A stretch of DNA of 64,000 bases. Source: Spinellus fusiger. Taxonomy: Eukaryota; Mucoromycota; Mucoromycetes; Mucorales; Phycomycetaceae. How positions within the stretch are numbered: the first letter of the stretch is position 1; the number at the start of each line of letters is the position of its first letter. The notes beneath the pieces were generated by a model. The model ran no database searches. It had not been told where the DNA came from and saw nothing but the letters and a program-made list of their open reading frames with translations. Where the stretch lies: the NCBI GenBank assembly GCA_025094145.1, contig JALLLS010000034.1:62001-126000 (forward strand), given 5' to 3'. The position numbers were made by a program, and so were the translations under genes. Shown one piece after another: positions 22,697 to 35,282 of this stretch.

Positions 22697-24530
22697 TACA
22701 CACCCAAAGATTTTCTAGCTTTTAGGCGGGGATATCTTCTCCCTTTTACGTAAAAGAGAAAACTCACCTTATATGGAACTGTGTTTAAAATCAAAAGGTT
22801 TGTGGATATCCAAATAATTGTTTCCTTTTGTAGATACCTCAATATCAAATTGTATTATCAATAGAATATATTGTTTATGGATAAAATTGTTTATTGTAAT
22901 AGTATAGATAATACTATAGTATGACTATAGCTACTGCCCAAGTGCATTCCATCATAGCAATAGAATCTATACCCTAAAAGCCTTGTGCTTTATCCTTGGG
23001 AGATAGATAACTATGCTCAGTAGTACACCCTAGAGACCCTAGATAGTACAGAAGACCACTTGAGACTGACCTGAGAAGAGTCTTAACTTGCCTAATAACA
23101 ATACAATGAGTGTCTTGTGGAATACATTGAGCACAAGCCCAGATGAAGGCACTGCTTACCTTTTTTACTTTCAGAATAGCCTCTAGTGGTGTCTACAACT
23201 TCTTTCTATTGTTTTTCTTTGTTAATAATGGCACATTACCTTGATTAGTTATGCTCATCTTGACAAGTACTTGGGCGTTAAGTTATATGTGCAGTGTGAA
23301 AAATAACAAGATAATAACAAGACCAAAGAATAAAAAATATTCTCATTCTGGTGAGGTATACAGTCCCATGCAAAAAATGAGTAGACGGCAAATCAATTTT
23401 CTATTTTCTATTTTACAACTTATTCAAGCAATGACTCCAAGCAATGAAAATCAGCCAACTCTTAGCCAAGAACATGAAAATAGTCTCATCAAGAGAAAAG
23501 AGAATAATATGTCTATTAGAGATCAAATCACAGGACAATGGAAAAGACATGCTACTTATCAAGAGATTGCTGACACTCAGTTAAAGAATAACTATTACAA
23601 CTATTGTATTATTCCATGAACCTTTTATTATGAACATCTTAGACTGATAGATATACCTTTATTTTTCAGAATAAAATAAAAAAAATTCTGTCAACTCACT
23701 TATTGTATGAGACTGTATATGTGCATAGAAAACTCACGGGATTCACAGTTTCCATTGATAGATATACAAGTTTTATGCTTTAGCAAAACTTCTTGGTTCT
23801 CAAATCATGGATTGAATCAATGATATGTGAAAACCAATTACATGGATTGAATCATATTACGGATTGAATCAATGGCATATGAAAACCAATTATAAAATAG
23901 AAATAGTATAAGAGAAAGCTCAACTCGTCTTTATTTTCTTCATGGAACGTGCTCTGAAGATGATAGCAGTGAAGAACTCAATCACTAGTATTGGATGGAA
24001 ACCGGGTTATCTCTTTCAGGACATACATCTTCAATAGTCAATTGTGAAAGGTTTTCAAGATACCTCGAGGAGAGAGCCAGAGTCACCCCAGTGTTGCATA
24101 ACTAATTATTCATATAAAGGTACTCCTGCTGTGGAAAACCAGAATGTCAATAGCTTAATCTCATTTCGTAGAATGAAGCCTTTGAGTCTTATTAATCAAC
24201 AGCAATCAAACAAACGTCTAGCTAGTAGTAGCCAATCCACCAAAATATCAAAACATCAAAGAAAAATCCGGTGTAGTTATCACTGCACTAAACTAAGATA
24301 CATGTGTCTTTTTTTGAACCATACTACATTTCTATACTATATTTTCCCCAAACATGCACCAATACTTTATGAAGATAGTGTAGCTATTGCTAGAATAGGC
24401 AGACAGAGTTTGAAATAGTTCATTCAGACAGCGAAAATACCCTTTTAAAACACATCAGCCAATCATAAGAATAGTATTATTTTATTGTCCGTTTATTTAC
24501 TTTTATATCCCAAAAATCTTTAGGTGTGTA
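22697..24530. mobile_element. Unclassified TIR element R, copy R1
   Basis: Left end TACACACCCAAAGATTTT and right end AAAAATCTTTAGGTGTGTA are inverted repeats. With TA as target duplication the element would start at CACACCC. The first about 670 bp match copy R2 at 28425-29100, and the last about 140 bp match both R2 and R3. On the minus strand the shared part holds QGNVPLLT.KKNNRKK followed by a GTAAGC donor. Plus-strand ORFs at 23251-23619 and 24044-24418 have no known similarity. No DDE motif is visible, so the superfamily is unknown. Confidence 0.6.
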
Positions 24531-25235
24531 TGACAAATTTTCTAAATAAATAGATACGTCGCTATGATTAATTTTCTGAGATTGTGTAGTTTTGAATGGG
24601 TTGTTTTCTGTTTTCTGTTTTCTGTATTTGGTATTAATCTAATCAGGATTTGGAAGAAAATTAGAGATTTTATTGAGTGTTTAAATTTTTTTTCAGGGAA
24701 GCTATAAATGCCAGGATACAATAAAGATAGAATATGTGCATTATTACAATAATAATTCAGAATATATCATTTTCCTATATCAAGGCTCTTAAAATCCAAG
24801 TATTAGACGTATGAGGAATTATAAACACTTGCAAGCCTTCTTACTTTAAATGGTTATAAAGTTTAGTACTATTTTTTTCCTTTTTAGATCTCACCTTCCT
24901 ATATAATTATATTTTTCTTGGGATTGGCAATGAACTAAAAATTCATTTCTATACGCTTTCTCTTATGTATTATATGCTTATACCTTCTTTTAATAAAAAC
25001 TCTTCATTCATAATGAGATCTGAGAAAGGAAAAAGAAACGAGTGTTAGATATTACAGCTGTCATTTATAGCACTGAGGTCTTATCGGAAAAAGTCTTTAA
25101 TTATTTATTCAATGAAAGATAAAAAGAAAAAAAAACATCTTTAGGTGTCTATCAATGATTAAATGAAGATATATGTACATTTGCTGATTATTATTTTTTA
25201 AAACTATCTTTTGTAGATAATGGAAACTAATTGCA
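24531..25235. other. Intergenic 3' of sugar transporter, nothing recognised
   Basis: AT-rich, about 700 bp between element R1 and the stop codon of the transporter gene. It includes the probable 3' UTR of the transporter. No ORF or repeat end is convincing. Confidence 0.4.
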
Positions 25236-26956
25236 TTAGTCATTTTGCTTAGGATTAGGTTGATGATTGATGATCACATCTTTTTCGCTGTAGTTTCGCT
25301 TGATTTGACCAATGTCTGCTATAGAGTTCTGGTTCTCCATCTTGGGATAAACTCCAGAGTAAGAACTAGGCATACGACGGGAGGTTGGTCGACTGCCATA
25401 GCTAAACATTCTTGATGAAGGAGGACGTTGTGCGAGAGACTCTGCATCACGTTTAGAGTCATAGGCAGAGACGGAGCCAATATGGGAGAGAGATCTGCAA
25501 TCGTTTTGTACTTCTTCAGATGCAAAAAGAACCTCAATCTCTTCAAGTGATTTTCCTTTTGTTTCTGGATACCAAAGATAGATAGGAATCAAGAAAACAA
25601 CATTCAGAATTCCAAACAATAGAAAAGTCCAATACCGTGCATATTCAAATAGCACAGGTGCAATCATGGCCACTATAAAATTTCCAAGCCAGTTGGCTGC
25701 AGTAGACATTGAATTTCCTTTAGCACGAAGACCAGTAGTGAATATTTCAGATGGGTAGAGCCATGCAAGTCCCAACCAAGCAGCACCAAAAACAAAGTTG
25801 TAGACCATGACAAAGACAATGACTCCTGGAGATGCATTTGTATTGCCTTGCTCTACTAAGTATTGACATCCACCGACAATAAGAAGAGTTACTGCTTGTC
25901 CAATAAGACCCCAATACATTAGTTTACGTCGGCCCAGGCGATCAATTGTATAGATTGGTGTACATGCACCAATAAAGTAAATAATGCCATCGATGCCTGT
26001 CATCAACATAGCCATTTCTGTAGACATTCCCGCTTGTTTAAAAACATCGGTCAAATAGTAACTGATAACATTGATACCACCAAACTGCTGGATCAATTGA
26101 CCACCCATACCAAGTAGTACACGATAACGATTGTTGAGTCGACCCTTTTTAAACAGTTCTTTGTAAGAGGAGACGCCCTCACGTCGCTCAAGCTCGATAC
26201 CATCGCGGATTTCTTCCCATTCAGCAATGCAACGAGGGTGGTCCACTACCTCATCAGTCCATAGACGAGCCAGTACTACTTTGCATTCATCTTCAAAACC
26301 ATGTGATTGGAGCCATCGAGGTGATTCAGGAAGAATAAAGGAAGCAACACAGAGAATAATTGCAAATACCATCTGAAAAGCAAGAGGGAATCTCCACGCC
26401 ACTTCACTTTCAACAAAGTAAAGACCATATTCAAGCCAATAGGCAATAGTTACACCCACAGCAAGAAGAGATGCCTCAAAGGCAACATGGGTTCCTCGAG
26501 ATTTTGGTGGGGATAATTCTGCTTGATAAACAGGAATGGTGGCTGTATTCATACCATTTCCAACACCAGTAATGATTCGAGCGACAATCATCATCGGTGA
26601 GTTAATGGCTGCTGTCTGTATAATAGCACCGATGATTAAAATGGAACAACCAAGACGGATAGTTTTGCGACGACCCAGTGCATCACCAATTTTGCCTGTG
26701 GAAAGTGCTCCTACCATACAGCCAATTTCATAAAGAGATACGATTGCACCCATAAGAGCTGAGTCAGGATTTCCCATTGTGCTTTTGAATAGATCATTGG
26801 CAACGACACCAGACATAACACCCTTGAGGTAAACATAGTTTAGTCATTCTTTTCTTCTTTCTTCTTGTGTACCTGATCATATCCAAAAAGCAGAAATCCA
26901 ATAGCAGCTAACAGTGTAGATGCTGCAAAAAGAGATTTTCCTTTAAGCTTTGCCAT
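25236..26956 (-). CDS. MFS sugar transporter (hexose transporter family)
   Basis: Two exons. Exon 1 gives MAKLKGKSLFAASTLLAA and IGFLLFGYDQ; a short intron follows, then GVMSGVVANDLF. The protein is about 550 residues with twelve predicted membrane helices. Signatures of the sugar porter family are GRR repeats (GDALGRRKT, DRLGRRKL), PESPRWLQ after helix 6, the QQFGGINVISYY motif in helix 7 and PETKGKSLEE after helix 12. QQ.GG.N in helix 7 points to hexose uptake by proton symport. The cytoplasmic tail is Ser/Arg-rich and ends NPKQND, possibly a regulated region. The substrate is not decidable from sequence. Confidence 0.9.
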
Positions 26957-28424
26957 AGTTATAAATTAATGTAATAAGTAGAATAAGATACAGAATGCAG
27001 TCTTCAGCAAGACTATGACTTTTCTTATTCTTTAATTCATAAGAATAACCCTTTATATACATATTTCAAACAAAAAAAAAGAAGTTTTAGTCTTAGTGGG
27101 ATGAGACTAAAGAATGGTTACTGACATCACATAAAACAAAAGACTTATTGTCCTTCATTAGAAGAGAGCTAAGGAGAAAAAGTGTTAAAACCATTGGAGC
27201 TTATTCTATTAGATACGTCATATTCTCCGATACCTTTATCTGAAGCAGTATTACTAACGGATATGGAATCATCAACTATGTTCTACAAGGTAACTGCTTT
27301 CACTAAATTTTATTCTATATTGGTGAGGTCTAAATCAATTTCTATTTTATTCCTACCACCAACTTTATCAGCCTCATTTTAGGATGTTTATCATATATTG
27401 CATTCAAAACATGAACAGACTGTGATTTCTAAGACAGGTCCTGTATTTTCCAACTTAGCAAGTGGTACGGATAGATAAATTAAACTATATCTGAGAATAC
27501 ACAGACATAAAATCTATGAATATGTCTTCTCCGTCTTAACTCGTATCTCGCCCTGAGGTATAAACTAAAGCCTACCAAGAAGAGTAAAGCTTATTTTATT
27601 TAAGAAGCAGATATGATTAGAGTAAGAACAATATATGTCCTAAAATAATTATTCAAAAACAAGGTCCCGTTCTTTTGTGTTTTGTTTAAGTTCCTTTTTT
27701 ATACTCTTTTTCTTACAAATGATAAGAAGAGTTGCCATGACAATATCATTATAAAAGTAGCAGTATTTTGAATCTTTTTATAGGATATTGTTAAAGTAGA
27801 AAACAAAATGTGTTATTTTTTTAATCTTTTAGTCAATACAGAATTATAATAGTGATAGTAGCACATGAGTGAGTAGATGCATCTATTGCTACCTACAGAA
27901 GCCTGATTGATCTTGTACTGGCTTATTGTTGAAATGTATTGCGCATTACTCAGAATGCAGGATGTAACAATGGATCTTATACTGTTTTGTTGTTTATCTA
28001 TTGCTATTCATTAATCTCTTCAAATCAAACTGATGCACATTTATCATTTATTGTTTGGCAATAATAAACCTTTCAATCTCATTAATACCATCTACTATGA
28101 TTAATTTAATTTTGGTTTTTGTACTGCTCTTTGATACAACAAGGTCTTTGTTACTTCTCTGTTTTTTATCCTAATACCATAAAAGATGCTGCTTTTCAAA
28201 TAGAGTCTGCTCCATAATTCATTTACCCCTTTTGTGGTGATAATGATATCATATTATATGTTACAAAAGTCAGTGATTAAAGGCACTTTCAATCCTACTT
28301 TACAGTTCTTTTGAATACCATTCTAACACTTATGTTTGACAAATAAAATTTCTGTAATCTCATTATGTCAATGGACTGGAAAGGACAAAATCAGACCATA
28401 TAAAATATAATTTACCGTTTATTA
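26957..28424. other. Upstream region of transporter; no gene seen
   Basis: About 1.5 kb between the transporter start and element R2. An ORF of 66 codons at 27182-27382 has no similarity I recognise. The remainder is AT-rich. It includes the transporter promoter region. No repeat boundaries are seen. Confidence 0.4.
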
Positions 28425-29550
28425 TACACCCAAAGATCTTTCTGACTTTTAAGCGATGATATTGTCTCCCCTTTACGTCCTGACATAATCACCTTTTATG
28501 GAAAAATGTTTAAAATCAAAGGGTCTGCGCATATCTAATTTATTATCTCCTTTTATAGAATACCTCATTATCAAATTATATTATCAATAAAGTATAGTGT
28601 TAGTGAATAATATTGTTGATGATAACACTATAGCTAATACTATAGTATGATTATAGATGATGCCTAAGTACATTCCCTCATAGAAATAGAATTTATACCC
28701 TAAAAGCCTTGTGATTTATCCTTGGGAGATAGATACCATTAGAGAGTATGCCCTAGACAGTATAGACAGTATAGAAAGACCACCTGAGACTGATTTGTGA
28801 GTCTTTACTTATTAATAACAATACTATCATTGTCTCGTGAACTACAATAAGCTCAAGCCAAGATAAAGACAATGCTTACCTTTTTATCACTAGAATAGCC
28901 TTTGGTAGTGTCTATCACTTTCCTTCTATTCTTTTTCATTGTTAATAATGGCACATTACCTTGCTCGGTTATAATCATCTCTGATAGGTGCTTAAGTATC
29001 AAGTTGTATTGTTTCTGTGAGAAATAACAAAAGGAGGGGACTATAAAAACAAATAATATTTCATCTATTATTCTAGTGACATATATACTGCAGCCTCCAC
29101 TCATAAAACCTACAAGTCAAACAATTCACACACTCTTTGCCTTGGGCTTAAAGAACAGTTACAATGAGGTGGTTGTTGGAGACATTTGGTATTCAGTCAA
29201 TGAATAGCTATACTGTTCTTAATATAAGTGAGCTTGGTTCTATTTTCTGGAAAATGATTAGATTTAACTTTAGGTTCTATAATAAATCTTTCTCAATTAA
29301 TATTATACTGCAAATACTGTGGGCTTAAAGATAACACATTATGTTCAACAATAAATTCAGTGACTGAGTTGCAATATCAGCTCTATTTCTTCTTTTTATA
29401 GCCAACTTTATAGTGTCTCATTGTCAAGTCAACACTTATTACTAAAATAGGCAATTCAAGTTTGAAATAGTCTATTTACACCAAAAAGGCCTTTTTCAAA
29501 CATATTAGCCAGTCATAAAAATACTGTAATTTTATTCTCTGTGTATACTA
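28425..29550. mobile_element. Unclassified TIR element R, copy R2 (right end interrupted)
   Basis: The left end TACACCCAAAGATC matches R1. Homology continues to about 29100 and resumes at 29440-29545. On the minus strand it preserves the reading SEMIITEQGNVPLLTMKKN and a GTAAGC donor after SSDKK, better than in R1. Its right TIR is cut by element B4, which inserted at the TA at 29549-29550. R2 is shorter than R1 (about 1.1 kb) by loss of internal sequence. Confidence 0.58.
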
Positions 29551-30350
29551 AAGTGATCTTCAACAAGTAACTGGAAGTTTTCAAATGCAGATATCCTTAT
29601 TATCTTTCAGACTCATACTTTATCTTAATAGTGATCTCCCTTTATGAATTCATCAAAGACATATAACTTTGAACAGATAAAGATAGTAGTGTTGATAATA
29701 CATAACAGTGGTTTTTATTAGTAGGTTGCTTAGTAACCGCCATCAGTTAATGATATTGGAGCTTTATGATGGCCATTAAAGAGTCATTACTATACCATCT
29801 ACTACTCTCTAATTGGGCTGCCTTGCTTGTATGTATTCTAGCATTGTCCTCCTGTAGGCAGTGACTGGCTTCAGAGTGTATATGAGAGACAATCACTTGA
29901 GTCCAGGGCAGTAGATATCTCCCAAGACATTGATGTACTTGTTGGAGTTTATTCTACCCTTCACTACAATCTATCTCCCAACATCCTCCCCACTAAAACA
30001 ATACATAACATTAATCCTCAACCTCTAAACTACCTTGTTTCTAGGACATTCTCGGGATTGAGGGCTGTTGTCATATTGTCTAATGAATTCAACGACACTC
30101 TTAAGACTCATAAGCTTGACTCTAGACTCATCAGACCAGACAGCCTCATGCAGAATATCTGAACAAGTTTCGTGGATGGTATATTTCCCATACATATCAG
30201 GGGTCTTGATAAAGATGTTCATGGTGTTGGATGAGTTCGACATTATAAGAAAAAGAAGTGTTATATAATAAAAGAAATAGTGTATACTATCTTTTAATAT
30301 AGAAATAGTTCTGGATTTGAAAACAACCGGTTACTTTTTGAGGGTCACTT
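29551..30350 (-). mobile_element. Family B Tc1/mariner, internally deleted copy B4 (800 bp)
   Basis: The termini AAGTGATC (left) and GGTCACTT (right) are flanked by TA at 29549-29550 and 30351-30352. The inverted inner TIRs share GTTTTCAAAT with the other copies. On the minus strand the ORF at 30025-30243 joins the transposase N-terminus (MSNSSNTMNIFIKTPDMYGK) directly to the first catalytic site VWSDESRVKLMS, so the DNA-binding region is deleted. The downstream half (29750-30020) is broken. It is non-autonomous. Confidence 0.72.
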
Positions 30351-30625
30351 TACTTTGAACTAAAAATGCTATCTACTCAGCAAGATATAAATAATACTTA
30401 GTACTGTTAATGAAATAATCAATAAATATGCATATTTCTTAAGTTCTAAAACACACTTGCTTATTGTTCTTAATAACAATCTGATTATTCTTGTTTGGAT
30501 CATTAGAATTGCTATGGATAATGACTTGGCTGGGTACATTCTGCGTATCTTATTGTGACGTGCAAGCAAATAAAATGAATGACATGAAAAATCCAGTAAT
30601 ATAAAAAAGACAAGTCCAGTTAGTT

Positions 30626-31546
30626 ATGGCAACCCGTACTATGTTTCTTATTCAACACCTCAAGTTACAGAGATTGTCTCGGGTTATTTCTGCTGTGCCT
30701 ACATCTACCAGAGTACCCTATACACCATCACCTAGAGCCACTCGAAGTATGTCAGCTGTCTAAATAAACCCAAGAGTCATGCCACTCACCATTGACTTGC
30801 AGCCTTCTTTGCCAGTGCTCGCCAGTTGAATCGTGTTTCTGATGCTGAAGAACATATAAAGGCTGGAACTGAGCATTTGAGTAAAGGTGCTATTGATATG
30901 GTAAAGAGTAAGAGAGAGTTTTGCTTTGTTACTAGTATCATAGATACTGATAGGCTGTATTATTGAATGAGCATAGGCTATGAATAGCTACCAGAATAGT
31001 GTTCGTAGTGCACCTAGTGGTAAGTTAAACAGCGATAACAACGATAAAAACAACTGTCCATTATTACTATTACTATTATTATTTGGCTAAAAAAACAATA
31101 TATATTAATATATATATTTGTATATCTTCATATGTACTAAAAGGTGCTGGCTACTTTAATATCGGTGTTTGTTATTTCCAAATGGGTAAGAACAGACACA
31201 TATACTTTATGTTCTATGGATTGAATTGGTATTCTACATGATAGGAAAGCACAAGGACAGTATTGTTGCCTTTAAGAAGTCTCTTGAATATGTTCCTCAT
31301 TCATCTGATGCTCATACCAATATGGCTTCTGCTTATATTATGCTAAAGGACGTCCCAAATGCAATTAGACACTTAGAACAGGCTTCTAATTTCAATCCAT
31401 TAGATGGTGAAATCCATTACAATCTTGGCTGTGTCTATGAGGCTACCAATAACTTTGAAGGTGCTCAAACTAGATTTGAGCGTGCAGTTGATCTTGGTAT
31501 TGAAAAAGCAGAAGCCAAATTACTCGCTCTCTCCAAGAAAGCATAA
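30626..31546 (+). CDS. TPR-repeat protein, probably mitochondrial
   Basis: Five exons. The N-terminus MATRTMFLIQHLKLQRLSRV is rich in Arg and hydroxylated residues and lacks acids, like a mitochondrial targeting sequence; FFASARQLNR follows the first intron. Tetratricopeptide repeats then cover the rest: EHIKAGTEHLSKGAIDMA, NIGVCYFQMGKHKDSIVAF, HTNMASAYIMLKDVPNAI and HYNLGCVYEATNNFEGAQ, ending LLALSKKA. TPR arrays mediate protein binding, and the partner is unknown. It points towards the 3' end of the Sec15 gene, about 250 bp away. Confidence 0.75.
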
Positions 31547-31798
31547 TAAAACATTAGAGCTTACAACACAGTGAATGTATATGAAATGAAAAGAAAAAAG
31601 TAAAAGAAAAAAGAACAACAACAACAACAACGAGAGCTATATATATTTAAAAGAAGATACTACACACACTTTTTAATATCCTTCCTATAAACAGATTATA
31701 ATTCATCTATCTATCGTCCTGGGATATGAAGAGAACGAAGTACCCTAATATATATATATATCTTTTTTAATATCATCTGTATACACTACAACTGATGT

Positions 31799-34700
31799 TT
31801 ACCTTGCAACATTCTCCATGGAGCGACGTCGTATCTTTTCTTGTGGGCTCATTCCACTGTTTTGGGTCAATTCACGAAGTAACCTATAATACATTCAATA
31901 GAGAATAAGTACTATAGAACACTTATGATCGCCTATGAGATTACTTTTCAAACAACATCACAACATCTTTGCCCTGGACACGTTCATATTTACGATTTCT
32001 AACAGGTGGAGAAAGATACTCTTCTGAATTCTCACTCAACGCCAAGTCCAGTAACTAAACACAAGTAGTGTTAGAAGCAAATACACATGTATCTGCCTAC
32101 ACTAAGTCTATTCTATTCTTTACCTGTCTCAACTCAACAAATGTTTCTGTAATATTAGGATCTCCAAGATTATTTACAAAGTCTTCAATGAACCGTACAT
32201 CAATATTGAAGTTATGTAATGCAATTCCTGTAATTGCTCTTTGTTCAGGATTCAATAATAATCCCTATCCATAATAATACAATAGTAATGGTAGTAGATT
32301 CCTATAGTGAGATACTTCTCCTATGACATACGTTTTGTAGTTTACCTTCATTGATTGACACAAATGCTCAAGTGCATCAAAATACAATAAACTCTTAATT
32401 GACTCTGGCAAATTCAATAAGGCTGCATTGATCACATTTGTCAAAAAAGTAACAAGATCCTGAAGATTTGGACTTGGCTGCTTTTGCAAATCTAAAGATT
32501 CCCTAACACCAGAGTTATTCCTGTTTCTTGCCTTTGTTCCCTTACCAGTCGTATTCCGATAGCTCCAAGAACTCGTCCAGCTTTAAATTAACAAGTTCAA
32601 AAATACGCTTTTCAGCTTTCCGTCGTGTTTCCTTGAATGTAGAGGTGGCTTTAAGATGGATACGACCTGATCTATGAAAAGATCGTGTCTCCATTAAGAG
32701 TATTTCAAAATCAGGACAGGTAGATTCAAAGTATTCAATGTTAATAATGATCTGGACAATCTGAGATAGATTGGTGGATTCTAGTTTTTTCAGCAGAATG
32801 GCGTTGACCTTTTTAATGAGCAGACTATCCACTGCCTACAATAATAAAGAAGTAATAATAACAGTCATAATATAGTCATCCGATGAGTCTTTAAGAAAGA
32901 AGAATAAAAAGTGTTTGTGGGGTTTTACCTTTTTCAAGATGTCGTCCATCTCTCCATGGGTTTGGGAGAAACCTTCAGCAAATTGATAAAACTGATGCAC
33001 AAATGCGCTCACATCACGACAACACGTAGGAAACACTTTAGAAAATGGAAGGCGTAACGGGAATCTAGGGTGAATATGAGAAAAGGGTAATCAATGTAAG
33101 GTGTCCTTACCCATGACGCTTCAAAAATTCCTTATCAGGTCTGAAACGAGTGTACTGCATCACTTCTCTCAGCTCTTCATCCTTCTTTACTGTCATTGGC
33201 ATGCACTCGTCTTCCTGTACAATCTAAATCACCACACATAAGACAGCCACTCCTTGTTCTACTTTTATTATTTTCTACTTTTTCAAAGACTTCACTGTAC
33301 TGATTGATGAGTAGTTCAGAATAGCGTTGGAAGAGTGCAAGAAGAGTCTCTTGAAGAGGCTTCACAAAATAGTCAAATCCCTATTACAATACCATTCTCT
33401 ATAAGTAATATATCCAATCTATTATACTTACTTCTAATGTCTGAATAAACATTAACAGACTAAACTTAATTCTTAAGAATAATTCAGGATCTCTGCATCC
33501 CTTTAAACTCTCGGATACCACCAGCATCACTTTACTTGTCACCATTTCCCAAAGTGCATCCACCTAAATACAAGAATAAGTCCTTGTCATCCTACCCATG
33601 ACTCTTTCTTACCTCTGATTGACTTCTGAACTCATTTGTATTGTGTAAAATGATATGCTCAATGATAAAAAAGCCAACAATATCCTGAAGCAGTGTCTCA
33701 AAGGGCCCCAAGTTACCATCTTTCAGACTGATAGGAGAGGAAAAGGCAAGATTGGCTTGTGCCTAATACCATCCTCTAGAGTGTTAGTCCAAGACGAACA
33801 GAGTAGATAATACACTTACACGTCGATCTTCTTCATAAGATGTCTTGAACTCGTGTCTTTTTCCAAGTGTATCGTAGACATGTATGCATCGATACAGAGG
33901 CTCAAAGTCAATATTCACTTCATCCATAATACTCGCTACAGTCAATACAAGTTAATATCCTATATTCCTATTTCTTTCTTTCTTTTTATTTTCAGACTTA
34001 CATTCCAAACCCTCATTCACTACCATTTCAATGGCAGAATTAACATGATGATGCTGTAAGTTCTTTAGTTTTGGATTCTCCAATGTCTTTGCCCTCCATC
34101 GATCTTGTCGTTGTTGCATTCTCTGCATAGCAAGAGATCCAATCTCACGCGATATTTCTCTTACTCTAGTATAGATTAAATCAGTACCCTGTATACCCTT
34201 TATATCCTCTTTTTATTTTAGTTTATTCCTTGTTACCTTGCCAGCCATTCCTTTAATTCTACTGTCACTGTATCTTTAATAGTATTCTGCATGACAGGCA
34301 CACCTTGAACTAGTAGCAGAAAATAAACATAAACATAAAAATAAACAGCCATTGAATAATAAGAAACACAACCTATACTCTACCAAGATGATTTGCAAAG
34401 CTGTATTGGGATATCTCTCTTAAGCGATCGTGTTCTAATACATCCAATGTCTATGGAAAATAGGTTATTTGGATCCACAGCTATTTGTGAAGAGAGAAAA
34501 AGATATTCTTCTCTTTTCTTACCTTTAAAGCCGAGTAATATTTCTTCTGATCCAATTGTTGATTTACTTTGTTGGCTAATTCAAGCACACCAAGGCTTGT
34601 CTGTAGTGCTTCAATGGCATTGTTGACATTTTGTTGCATACGTCTGGCTTCTATCAAATCTCTTTTCTAATCAAATGTAGACTGTTATTCTTCTTCAGTG

Positions 34701-35128
34701 CCATGTGTCCTTGTGCATTACTTTCTCAGATAACAGACTACCGCGAGACTGTAGGCCAGAATTCACTTGGGCTATTTTATGGCGTAGATTGACTGAGCCT
34801 TGACGCACTTTGAGGAGTTGATCCACAGCGTGTACAAATTCCTAGTAGACTTGTTTTCAATAGACATTCTTGTCTGTTTCTTACGACTTACTTGGTAATG
34901 AGTATTGCACATGCGTTCTATTTCTCCATCTTTCTTTCGGATAAGGGCATCAAGTTGGTCCAACAGAGCCGTTTGTTTGCCTGTTTCGGTTATTTGTTTA
35001 ATGACAGGTCCCAGCTGTTCTAGGTTTTCTTCGTCATCTAGTGTGGAGGAGAAGGTGAGCTCAGGGCCATTGTTGGAGTTGCCTGTATTCAAAGATATCT
35101 TGGGTCGAGTATCAGTGACAGTTGTCAT
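31799..35128 (-). CDS. SEC15: Exocyst complex subunit Sec15
   Basis: About thirteen exons. The chosen start is MTTVTDTRPKISLNT at 35128; an in-frame ATG at 35236 would extend it by 36 residues. N-terminal coiled coil (LLDQLDALIRKKDGEIERM, then FVHAVDQLLKVRQGSVNLRHK) is followed by the Sec15 core: GVPVMQNTIKDTVTVELKEWL, AIEMVVNEGLESSIMDEVN, FETLLQDIVGFFIIEHIIL, and the C-terminal domain with SLLIKKVNAILLKKLESTNL and RIFELVNLKLDEFLELSEYDW. It ends RRRSMENVAR. Sec15 binds Sec4/Rab11-type GTPases on secretory vesicles and links them to the tethering exocyst at growth sites such as hyphal tips. A CxxC pair (CLMCGDLDC) near 33220-33250 is unusual. Its promoter is shared with the Gemin8-like gene on the other strand. 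Confidence 0.85.
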
Positions 35129-35282
35129 CTCAGGGTCTGCAGTGAGTAACATGCTTATGCAAACAGTAAAATCAGTGAAGCGGGAGGAGGTAGGCCAAGA
35201 GTAAGATCGGAGACAGAAATTGGCTGTCATCATCAACCTCCACTATTCATAACACAAGTCCCCAGCACCATTACTGCCTACA

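Noticed and set aside
24044..24418. ORF of 124 codons in element R1
   Set aside because: No recognisable domain and not preserved in R2, so not called as a gene.
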